From the NCBI GenBank assembly GCA_937924465.1, contig CALDSP010000328.1, forward strand, positions 1 through 11,851: DNA of 11,851 nt, written 5' to 3'. The stretch comes from an uncultured Leptospiraceae bacterium. Lineage in GTDB: Bacteria; Spirochaetota; Leptospiria; Leptospirales; Leptospiraceae. The notes beneath the pieces were generated by a model. That model was given only the letters and a program-made list of their open reading frames with translations. It was not told where the DNA came from and did not search any database. Positions 1-6,168 of this stretch are shown piece by piece. The position numbers and the translations under genes are program-made. Positions within the stretch are counted from its first letter, which is position 1; each line of letters starts with the position of its first letter.

Positions 1-21
1 ACGACTGTAAAGGAGTTATAA

Positions 22-1866
22 ATGGAATTAAACGTCCCATCCTATGTGAAAAATCAGAAATTGATCAATTGGATTAAGGAAACCTCTGAGCTTTGCAAAC
101 CAGATAAAATTTATTGGTGTGATGGAACTCAAGAAGAATACGATAGACTTTGTGAAGAATTAGTCCAAGCTGGAACTTTTAAAAGACTCAATCCGGAAAA
201 AAAGCCGGGTTGCTTTCTTGCTTTTTCTGATCCTTCTGATGTAGCAAGGGTAGAAGAGAAAACTTTCATCAATTCTCGCCGCAAAGAAGATGCAGGGCCT
301 ACAAACAATTGGATTGAACCCAATGAAATGAAAAGAATTCTTTTTGGTTTGTATGATGGATGCATGCAAGGTCGCACTTTGTATGTGATTCCTTTTAGTA
401 TGGGACCCTTGGGTTCACCTATCTCTCAAATTGGAGTGCAAATTACCGACTCTGCCTATGTGGTTGTAAACATGAAAATCATGACACGCATGGGTAAGCA
501 GGTTTTCGATTATTTAGGAGATGGGGATTTTGTAAAAGCTCTTCATTCTATTGGTGCACCGCTAAAACCCGGTCAGAAAGATGTTCCTTGGCCTTGTAAT
601 CCTACTACTAAATACATTTGCCATTTTCCTGAAGAAAATACAATCATGTCTTATGGCTCTGGCTACGGAGGAAATGCTTTACTTGGAAAGAAATGCTTTG
701 CTCTACGAATTGCCTCTGCTATGGCAAGGGATCAAGGCTGGCTAGCAGAACATATGCTTATTTTGGGAATTCAAGATCCAAAAGGACAAAAAACTTATAT
801 TACAGCTGCTTTCCCTTCTCAATGTGGAAAAACAAACCTGGCTATGCTGATTCCTCCAAAGAATTTTGAACAAAAAGGTTGGAAAGTCACTACTGTAGGG
901 GATGACATTGCTTGGTTAAAATTAGATGACCATGGAGTTTTAAGAGCAATCAATCCTGAATCTGGATTTTTTGGAGTGGCTCCCGGAACAAACTGGGAAA
1001 CTAATCCCAATGCAATGGCTACTATTCAAAAAAATACTATTTTTACAAATGTTGCTCTCACTCCTGATGGAGACGTTTGGTGGGAAGATTTGACAAAGGA
1101 AATTCCAGATGGTTTAATTGATTGGACTGGCAAACCATATGACAAAAATAGTGGAAAACCTGCTGCTCACCCAAATGCCCGTTTTACGGCTCCAGCTTCG
1201 CAGTGTCCTTCTATTGATCCTGCTTGGGAAGATCCTGCAGGTGTGCCTATTTCTGCGATTATATTTGGTGGAAGAAGACCAACCACGGTTCCTTTAGTGT
1301 ATCAATCATTCAACTGGAACTTTGGAGTTTATTTAGCAGCGACTATGGGTTCAGAGACAACAGCAGCAGCATTTGGTCAGCAAGGAGTTGTCCGCCGCGA
1401 TCCTTTTGCTATGCTACCCTTTATGGGTTATCACGCGGGAGATTATTTTAACCATTGGTTAAATTTTGGTCGCAAAATTTCCAACCCTCCTCGAATCTTT
1501 GGTGTGAATTGGTTTCGAAAAGATGAAAATGGAAAATTTCTATGGCCAGGGTTCGGTGAGAACATGCGTGTTCTAACATGGGTTGTGGATAGGGTAAATG
1601 GTAGAGGTTATGGAGTTGAGTCTCCTATTGGCTGGGTTCCAAAGTATGAAGACATTGATTGGGATGGATTAGAATTTTCTAGAGAACAGTTTAACAAATT
1701 AATGGAAGTAAACAGTGAGCTTTGGAAAAAAGAAATTCTTTCCCATGAAGAGCTTTTTTCTAAACTGTATGATAAACTTCCAAAAGAGTTTATTTGGATG
1801 AGGGAACTAATTCAATCAAGCCTTTGGAGATCACCTGAGGTTTGGGGTCTTGCACCGGAAAGGTAA
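22..1866 (+). CDS. pckG: Phosphoenolpyruvate carboxykinase, GTP-dependent
   Basis: Cytosolic enzyme converting oxaloacetate and GTP to phosphoenolpyruvate, GDP and CO2, the entry step of gluconeogenesis. The 614-residue product has the usual length and the GTP-class (not ATP-class) signatures along its whole length. Metal and substrate residues are recognisable by alignment to vertebrate PCK1: K224 (in GKKCFALR), H244 (in EHMLILGI) and D295 (in GDDIAW). The P-loop is FPSQCGKTN at 264-272, with the mobile active-site cysteine at C268. The nucleotide-site stretch NWFRKDENGKFLWPGFGEN lies in the last quarter. The start is supported by a strong AAAGGAG at 9-15, six bases before the ATG. The one oddity is Gln267, where the family usually has Ala (Met in some archaeal forms). 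It appears monocistronic at its 3' end, since a hairpin follows and the next gene is convergent. Its promoter lies outside the window. Confidence 0.97.
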   Translation: MELNVPSYVKNQKLINWIKETSELCKPDKIYWCDGTQEEYDRLCEELVQAGTFKRLNPEKKPGCFLAFSDPSDVARVEEKTFINSRRKEDAGPTNNWIEPNEMKRILFGLYDGCMQGRTLYVIPFSMGPLGSPISQIGVQITDSAYVVVNMKIMTRMGKQVFDYLGDGDFVKALHSIGAPLKPGQKDVPWPCNPTTKYICHFPEENTIMSYGSGYGGNALLGKKCFALRIASAMARDQGWLAEHMLILGIQDPKGQKTYITAAFPSQCGKTNLAMLIPPKNFEQKGWKVTTVGDDIAWLKLDDHGVLRAINPESGFFGVAPGTNWETNPNAMATIQKNTIFTNVALTPDGDVWWEDLTKEIPDGLIDWTGKPYDKNSGKPAAHPNARFTAPASQCPSIDPAWEDPAGVPISAIIFGGRRPTTVPLVYQSFNWNFGVYLAATMGSETTAAAFGQQGVVRRDPFAMLPFMGYHAGDYFNHWLNFGRKISNPPRIFGVNWFRKDENGKFLWPGFGENMRVLTWVVDRVNGRGYGVESPIGWVPKYEDIDWDGLEFSREQFNKLMEVNSELWKKEILSHEELFSKLYDKLPKEFIWMRELIQSSLWRSPEVWGLAPER

Positions 1867-1879
1867 AACAAATTGAAGT

Positions 1880-1904
1880 TTCTAGGGGCATTTTGCTCCT
1901 AGAA
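1880..1904. terminator. Putative bidirectional terminator between pckG and tsaC
   Basis: A 10-bp stem with one G-T wobble: left arm TTCTAGGGGC at 1880-1889, loop ATTTT, right arm GCTCCTAGAA at 1895-1904. It lies 14 bases after the pckG stop and about 40 bases past the stop of the convergent tsaC gene. Downstream on both strands is T-rich but without an unbroken T run, so termination strength is uncertain. Its position between two converging stops supports the call. Confidence 0.6.
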
Positions 1905-1946
1905 TTATGAATTGTTTAGTATTTTCTAATTTGTAAATTTAGACCA

Positions 1947-2858
1947 TTATTTCAAAATAGCTTTTTCTATTCTATTTATAAGGCTTTCTGAAAAAAAGTC
2001 TGGAATGGGTTTTTCACAATAAGCAACTTTTACTTTTCGTTTATCACTTTCAATAAAAAAAGAATAAAGGTTTTTCATGTATTCTAAATTATCTTTTACT
2101 TGAATAGAATAAGCAGACGGTATATTAGAAAAACCTAAATAAGAATTTTCTAATATTGATAATTTCTCTCCTTCATACCATTTTACTAAACAGTCTGGTG
2201 CATAATGTTTATATTTTATTCCTGGACTCATTGGAGTAAGAAATTTTTTGGAAATAACTTGTAAGTCTGGTAAAATTTTTTTTATCTCTTCTGATGAAAT
2301 TTTTCCCGGTCTCAATAAAATAGGAATGTCTTTCGAAATATCTATTACTGTAGATTCTATTCCAATCTCTGGTTCTTCTCCAAGTAAAAGAAAATCAACG
2401 GTATTTTGAAAAGTTTCGAATAAGTATTCTCTTTTTGTAATAGAAGGCTTTCCAGATAAATTGGCAGATGGGGCAGAGACAGGACCTGCTAATTTTAAAA
2501 AATCTTGTATTTTGAAGATAGATGGAACTCGAATTCCAATAGTAGGAAGGTTTGATGAAAATAAATTTTCTTTTCTCTTTTCAACAATAAAGCTAATCGG
2601 TCCCGGACTAAACTTGTATATAAAGGCTTCATATTTTGGATTTATGATTCCAAGCTCAAAAATATCTTCTACGCGCCCAACGTGAATAATAAAAGGATTG
2701 TCTTTAGGACGTTTTTTTACTTCATAAATTTTTAAACAAGAATTTCTATTCCAAGAACTTGCTCCCAGTCCATAGACAGTTTCTGTTGGAAAAAGAACTA
2801 ATTTTCCCTTTTGAATAAAATAAGCTGCTTTTTCAATATCTTCAGAAACTTCTAGCAT
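1947..2858 (-). CDS. tsaC: Threonylcarbamoyl-AMP synthase, Sua5 type (YrdC domain plus short C-terminal domain)
   Basis: Makes threonylcarbamoyl-AMP from threonine, bicarbonate and ATP. This is the first step of the universal t6A37 modification of ANN-decoding tRNAs, and the TsaB/D/E partners needed for transfer are not in this window. The YrdC/Sua5 domain spans about residues 5-200: FPTETVYGLG (23-32), KRPKDNPFIIHV (49-60), SAPSANLSG (128-136), ESTVID (168-173) and LRPGKIS (182-188). SPGIKYKHYAP (211-221) is the linker that marks Sua5-type proteins and closes over the active site. The remaining ~80 residues are a C-terminal Sua5 domain, shorter than usual (303 residues in total versus roughly 330-350), but they keep the usual ending (SESLINRIEKA). 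It is the second gene of a minus-strand unit, 24 bp after an exported Fn3/TPR protein gene. No good Shine-Dalgarno sequence precedes the ATG, but the N-terminus aligns well with the family. Confidence 0.93.
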   Translation of the reverse strand: MLEVSEDIEKAAYFIQKGKLVLFPTETVYGLGASSWNRNSCLKIYEVKKRPKDNPFIIHVGRVEDIFELGIINPKYEAFIYKFSPGPISFIVEKRKENLFSSNLPTIGIRVPSIFKIQDFLKLAGPVSAPSANLSGKPSITKREYLFETFQNTVDFLLLGEEPEIGIESTVIDISKDIPILLRPGKISSEEIKKILPDLQVISKKFLTPMSPGIKYKHYAPDCLVKWYEGEKLSILENSYLGFSNIPSAYSIQVKDNLEYMKNLYSFFIESDKRKVKVAYCEKPIPDFFSESLINRIEKAILK

Positions 2859-2882
2859 TTTGATTTTGAGGAAATTTCTTAC

Positions 2883-4601
2883 TTACTTTCTTTCTATGCA
2901 TCGATTGATGTAAAAGTCAACTCTTTCTGAATCGTAAAAATCTCTTAAATCTTTTTGAAGTAATTTATTTAATGATTTTTCATAATTTCCTAAGTTATAA
3001 TCACACAAAGCAGAATAAAACAAAGCCTTTGCCTTGATTTCAGGAATTTGCTCTTTTTGTGCAAATTTATCGAAAAGGTTTTTTGCTTTTTCATATTTTT
3101 TCTTTTTATACTCTTGCATGATTTGTTCAAATTCTAGAATGTTAGAATTTTTTTTCGATTTTTGTAAATCTTCATTCTTATTAGGCTCTGCAGTTAAGTT
3201 TGTATTTTCTTCTTTATTTATTTTCTTAGATTCATTTTCATCGTAAGAAAATTTTGGTTCCTCTTTGACTAAATTTTCTTTCTCGGGTTCTATTTTTAAT
3301 AAGGATTCTTCCAAAACAAAATTCATTAGTTCTTTATCGTTTCCATGTTTTACACTCACGGCAATATACACAGCTCGTTTTCTGTCAATTTTTGGAATAC
3401 TAAAACTCATATCGGGATGAATTACTTCTCCAAGCTTAATTGCTTTCCCTTGTTCTATGAGTTTTTCTGGATTTTTAGGAAAATTATAAAACAAATAAAT
3501 CGAATACAAAGTCGCATAAGGTATAGCATCATTAGGAGCCGCCCATGTTAAAAAGATTCCTTCTCCTCGAAATTCAAAGTTAATGTCTTGTACATGAGAC
3601 TCTTCTAGTTTAGATTGTTTTTGGTTTGGTTTACTTTCTACATTAGATTTTATGACAATTTCCTTAACAGGAACCTCTTTTTTGGATCCTTCTTTAATTT
3701 CTTGTTTTGCAACCTCTAATACATTACTTTTTTCTACTCGAATTTCTTGTGGAATAACGCAAGCTTGGTTGTCTTTGTTAACTGTTGTTTCAGTAGGATT
3801 TTTGGTTTCAATTGGTGAAATTGAATACGCTGTTCGAATGAAAGATTTGTGTTCTACTAATGGAATAAACTCTTCCCCTTGTATGAAAACAGAGACCCCA
3901 TAATAATAAATTTTTCCTTGCTCTATGTCTTTATCTACATAGAAGTTATCGGGATATTTAACTTCTACAATTTTCTTTGCTTGTTTCATAAGTGGAATAG
4001 AAGATAAAGGCTCTTCTGAACGATAAAGGTAGTAAGTAGGTTTTGTATTCTCTGCATTGAGAGGATGCACCCAACGAACTTGATTGTAGTCTTTATAGGT
4101 TTTTACTTCAATATCACTTACACTTTTTGTGTTGTCGTGTGCATAGGGAAGAATTTCATTTTTTCCAAGTTTAATGATTTGTACAGGCTGGCCTATATCA
4201 ATGGGATCGTAAGTATAGTTTTGATTGGGAACAAGTATAACATCTCTCTTTTTAATTCTGCTTACCATTGCAACAGCATAGTAGTATACACCGGGTTTTA
4301 GATTCATGTCCTTTAATGAACTTAACTTGTTCTCTCCCCTATTTGGAAAACGTCCAAGAGAATCTGCATAGTATAACTTTTCAGGAGTGTCAATTCTTTC
4401 TTTGGAACGACCAACAATAATTTCTCCCTCTGCTTCTGGTGGGGTCCATGTGATTTCTATAGAGAAACCGTCTTCAAGAATTCTAGCTCGAATGTTTTTT
4501 GCGAGTTCATTATCGGTAGTGAGATTTTCAGAGTAAACCGAACCAAAAAGTAATAGGAAAAAAAGTAAGCTGAAAGTTCGTTTTAAACTACTTGGCTTCA
4601 T
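2883..4601 (-). CDS. Exported protein with three Fn3-like segments and a C-terminal TPR-like region
   Basis: No specific function recognised. Residues 1-24 form a clear signal peptide: basic start (KPSSLKR), a Phe/Leu-rich core, and a VYS/EN cleavage site suited to signal peptidase I. There is no lipobox Cys, so a periplasmic or surface-released location is likely. Three fibronectin-type-III-like segments follow at about 35-117 (ITWTPP ... YYYAVAMV), 160-240 (VRWVHP ... YYYGVSVF) and 337-420 (LTWAAP ... VYIAVSV). They are separated by Lys/Glu-rich, low-complexity linkers (about 265-335 and 435-487). Residues 488-572 look like helical TPR or outer-membrane-assembly-type repeats (YEKAKNLFDKF, AKALFYSALCDYNLGNYEKSL). 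The architecture suggests a protein-binding scaffold in the cell envelope. The gene is first in a two-gene unit with tsaC and is transcribed divergently from the NlpC/P60 gene. Gene reality is very likely; function is unknown. Confidence 0.85.
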   Translation of the reverse strand: MKPSSLKRTFSLLFFLLLFGSVYSENLTTDNELAKNIRARILEDGFSIEITWTPPEAEGEIIVGRSKERIDTPEKLYYADSLGRFPNRGENKLSSLKDMNLKPGVYYYAVAMVSRIKKRDVILVPNQNYTYDPIDIGQPVQIIKLGKNEILPYAHDNTKSVSDIEVKTYKDYNQVRWVHPLNAENTKPTYYLYRSEEPLSSIPLMKQAKKIVEVKYPDNFYVDKDIEQGKIYYYGVSVFIQGEEFIPLVEHKSFIRTAYSISPIETKNPTETTVNKDNQACVIPQEIRVEKSNVLEVAKQEIKEGSKKEVPVKEIVIKSNVESKPNQKQSKLEESHVQDINFEFRGEGIFLTWAAPNDAIPYATLYSIYLFYNFPKNPEKLIEQGKAIKLGEVIHPDMSFSIPKIDRKRAVYIAVSVKHGNDKELMNFVLEESLLKIEPEKENLVKEEPKFSYDENESKKINKEENTNLTAEPNKNEDLQKSKKNSNILEFEQIMQEYKKKKYEKAKNLFDKFAQKEQIPEIKAKALFYSALCDYNLGNYEKSLNKLLQKDLRDFYDSERVDFYINRCIERK

Positions 4602-4654
4602 ACAATTTAAGACTATTGAAAAATAAATTTTGGCTACAATTTATTTGTCGAACT

Positions 4655-4684
4655 TTTTTATTTTTCTTAAATTTTGCTTGCCAA
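4655..4684 (-). promoter_or_regulatory. Candidate sigma-70 promoter for the Fn3/TPR-tsaC unit
   Basis: Read on the minus strand: -35 TTGGCA (4684-4679, 5 of 6 to consensus), 18-base spacer, -10 TAAAAA (4660-4655, 4 of 6). This would give a leader of about 45 bases. The -35 overlaps that of the divergent promoter. Such matches arise easily in AT-rich DNA. Confidence 0.4.
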
Positions 4685-4706
4685 AACTCAATTGAAAAAA
4701 TACAAC
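4678..4706 (+). promoter_or_regulatory. Candidate sigma-70 promoter for the NlpC/P60 gene cluster
   Basis: -35 TTGCCA (4678-4683, 5 of 6), exactly 17 bases, then -10 TACAAC (4701-4706, 4 of 6). Transcription would start near 4712-4714, about 20 bases before the ATG at 4735. That start would lie only a few bases before the upstream GTG at 4717, which argues against GTG as the start codon. A weaker alternative is TTGTCG (4645-4650), 17 bases, TAAATT (4668-4673). Confidence 0.45.
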
Positions 4707-4716
4707 TTTTGCCAAA
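4678..4716 (+). repeat. Direct repeat TTGCCAAA x2, 31 bp apart, in the divergent promoter region
   Basis: TTGCCAAA occurs at 4678-4685 (over the candidate -35) and again at 4709-4716 (over the predicted transcription start). The centre-to-centre distance of 31 bp is about three helical turns, the geometry of a paired operator. No protein is known to bind here, so a regulatory role is inference only. Confidence 0.35.
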
Positions 4717-4734
4717 GTGATTTTTGGAAAAACC

Positions 4735-5349
4735 ATGAATTATAAATTTTTATTTCCCATTCTTTTATTTACTTCCTATGTGTTTTGTTTTACTCGAAAT
4801 GAAAAAGAAATCATACGTAATAAGATTCGGGAATTATCTCTTTATGATATTAAGTATGGACAAATTTGGACACCTCCAAACTCCAAAGAAAGCATTCGGA
4901 TGGATTGTTCGGGGACTGTTCAATATATTTACAAAACCTTGTTTGGAATTCAACTTCCTAGAAGTTCCTTTGAACAATATCTTTATGTAAAAAATTTGGG
5001 AAACTTCCAATCTCCTCCTAAAAGTGAAGATGGAAAGATTGATTTGGTCAAACTTAGAAAACAACTCAAAACGGGAGATTTATTATTTTGGGTCAATACT
5101 CACACAGATATTCCTAAAGACAGAAATCCTCCTGTCAGTCACGTTATGATTTATCTTGGAAAAAATTCTGAAGGGATTATGAAAGCGGGTGGAGCAAATA
5201 CTTTTGGAAAAGGAGAAAGGGTTCTTCGTGGTGGGGTAGATATTTATAGTTTTGACCCAAACCAGAAAATGGGTTGTGTGAAAGATTCTAAGGGAAATTG
5301 TGTTATAAACAGTGAATTTATTGGGTTTGGAAGCCCTGTAAAAAAGTAG
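4735..5349 (+). CDS. NlpC/P60-family (C40) exported cell-wall hydrolase-like protein
   Basis: Likely a periplasmic cysteine peptidase or amidase acting on peptidoglycan stem peptides. The catalytic Cys is C58 in RMDCSGTVQYIY, and the His is H136 in the strand SHVMIYLG. GDLLFW (114-119) is the usual NlpC/P60 turn before it. The third catalytic position (normally His, Asn or Gln in an 'iHA'-like strand) falls on Lys150 in IMKAGG, which is unusual. About 15 extra residues sit between GDLLFW and the catalytic His. I chose the ATG at 4735 over the in-frame GTG at 4717. The ATG gives a clean signal peptide (MNYKFLFPILLFTSYVFCF), has GGAAA a few bases upstream, and fits the promoter at 4678-4706. 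The Cys at 18 is a poor lipobox (YVFC). The stop lies 5 bp before the next gene and overlaps its ribosome site. Confidence 0.85.
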   Translation: MNYKFLFPILLFTSYVFCFTRNEKEIIRNKIRELSLYDIKYGQIWTPPNSKESIRMDCSGTVQYIYKTLFGIQLPRSSFEQYLYVKNLGNFQSPPKSEDGKIDLVKLRKQLKTGDLLFWVNTHTDIPKDRNPPVSHVMIYLGKNSEGIMKAGGANTFGKGERVLRGGVDIYSFDPNQKMGCVKDSKGNCVINSEFIGFGSPVKK

Positions 5350-5354
5350 GAAAA

Positions 5355-6083
5355 ATGGATCTAATTGTAGGGATAGAAATCAACAAAGAGTCAGAAGAAG
5401 AACTTAAAAAAAATCTTTCAAACTTAAAACAAAAATCAGTGGTAATTAATTTTTTTGATAGAGTGGAAGAATATGTTCGTTCTGCTCGTCCTAGCGTTGT
5501 AGTGATGGCTTATGAACCAAATGAAAAACCATTTACCAATTACATTCGAAAACTCAAGCAAGATCAATCTACGAGAGATATTCCTGTGATTGCTATGTTA
5601 TCCAAAAAGGATCCTAACTTTCCAATTACTTATAAAAGATTAGGTTTTACAGACTTTTTGGTTAAACCAATTCAAGTTAAAGAATTAGAAAGCAAAATCA
5701 ATGAAGCACTCCATCAAAATAAATCTCAAAAGGTAAGCTCTAAGCACATAGAAGTACAACGTTCTTTTAATAGAACAGCAATTGTTTTTAATTCTAGTCT
5801 TGCACGTTACGTGCTACCAGAAATTAAAAATGTTTTAACTGCCCCTGTGCTGAAAGCTATTAGTGGAGATAAAATTTGTGTTGATTTACGTAACGTGCCA
5901 AACATGGTTCCTGAAGAGGTTGTGATTTTAGAAAGACTATTACAACTCTTTGGTGCAAAGCGAATTGGGATTGTTGCAGGTAAATACATGGGTCTAATTA
6001 TATCAAATAGCAATCTACAAGAAAAGGCAGATTTATTTATGAGTATGGAAGAATTTGATGAGTTTGCTAAGAAAAAAGAATAG
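5355..6083 (+). CDS. Degenerate receiver domain fused to a STAS-like domain
   Basis: A cytoplasmic regulator-like protein of 242 residues with no signal peptide. Residues 1-120 have the CheY-like receiver pattern: a hydrophobic strand LIVGIE, then VVVMAYEP (48-55), IPVIAMLSK (76-84) and FLVKPI (101-106). The switch Ser83 and conserved Lys104 are kept. The phosphoacceptor Asp falls on Ala52, and the paired acidic residues of the first strand are mostly lost. Residues about 130-240 resemble a STAS (anti-sigma-antagonist) domain: a conserved-looking DKICVDLRNVP strand (172-182), a helix with ERLLQLFG, RIGIVAG, and an ending in MEEFDEF. The usual D-S-S-G phosphorylation loop reads roughly V-P-E-E (185-188). 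Neither domain looks phosphorylatable, so it may act as a constitutive binding partner. AGGA at 5348-5351 precedes the ATG. It lies 5 bp after the NlpC/P60 gene and 9 bp before the metalloenzyme gene. Domain assignments were made by eye; the STAS call is less certain than the receiver call. Confidence 0.8.
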   Translation: MDLIVGIEINKESEEELKKNLSNLKQKSVVINFFDRVEEYVRSARPSVVVMAYEPNEKPFTNYIRKLKQDQSTRDIPVIAMLSKKDPNFPITYKRLGFTDFLVKPIQVKELESKINEALHQNKSQKVSSKHIEVQRSFNRTAIVFNSSLARYVLPEIKNVLTAPVLKAISGDKICVDLRNVPNMVPEEVVILERLLQLFGAKRIGIVAGKYMGLIISNSNLQEKADLFMSMEEFDEFAKKKE

Positions 6084-6168
6084 TATGTAGATATGCTTTT
6101 ATACATTTTTTTAGATGGGATTGGTTTTGGAAAAAATGATCCCTCTATAAATCCTTTTGCACGTTACG
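5800..6168. repeat. Recurring 10-11-mer GCACGTTACG(T), three copies
   Basis: GCACGTTACGT occurs at 5802-5812 (plus strand), where it sits in the perfect palindrome-like GCACGT-T-ACGTGC (5802-5814). It occurs again on the minus strand at 5888-5898, and as GCACGTTACG at 6159-6168 (plus). The first and third copies share 12 bases (TTGCACGTTACG). All lie in coding sequence; the two plus-strand copies encode Ala-Arg-Tyr. ACGTTACGTG recurs at 11239-11248. Function unknown; chance is possible. Confidence 0.4.

Noticed and set aside
129..1451. Several antisense or out-of-frame reading frames inside pckG
   Set aside because: They lie wholly within a well-supported gene, lack ribosome sites and show no recognisable protein pattern.
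4717..4734. GTG at 4717 as the start of the NlpC/P60 gene, adding six residues
   Set aside because: No ribosome site precedes it, the signal peptide begins naturally at the ATG at 4735, and the best promoter would start transcription only a few bases before 4717.
4735..4791. Lipoprotein signal (Cys18) in the NlpC/P60 protein
   Set aside because: YVFC has Phe at -1 and Tyr at -3, a poor lipobox even by relaxed spirochaete rules.
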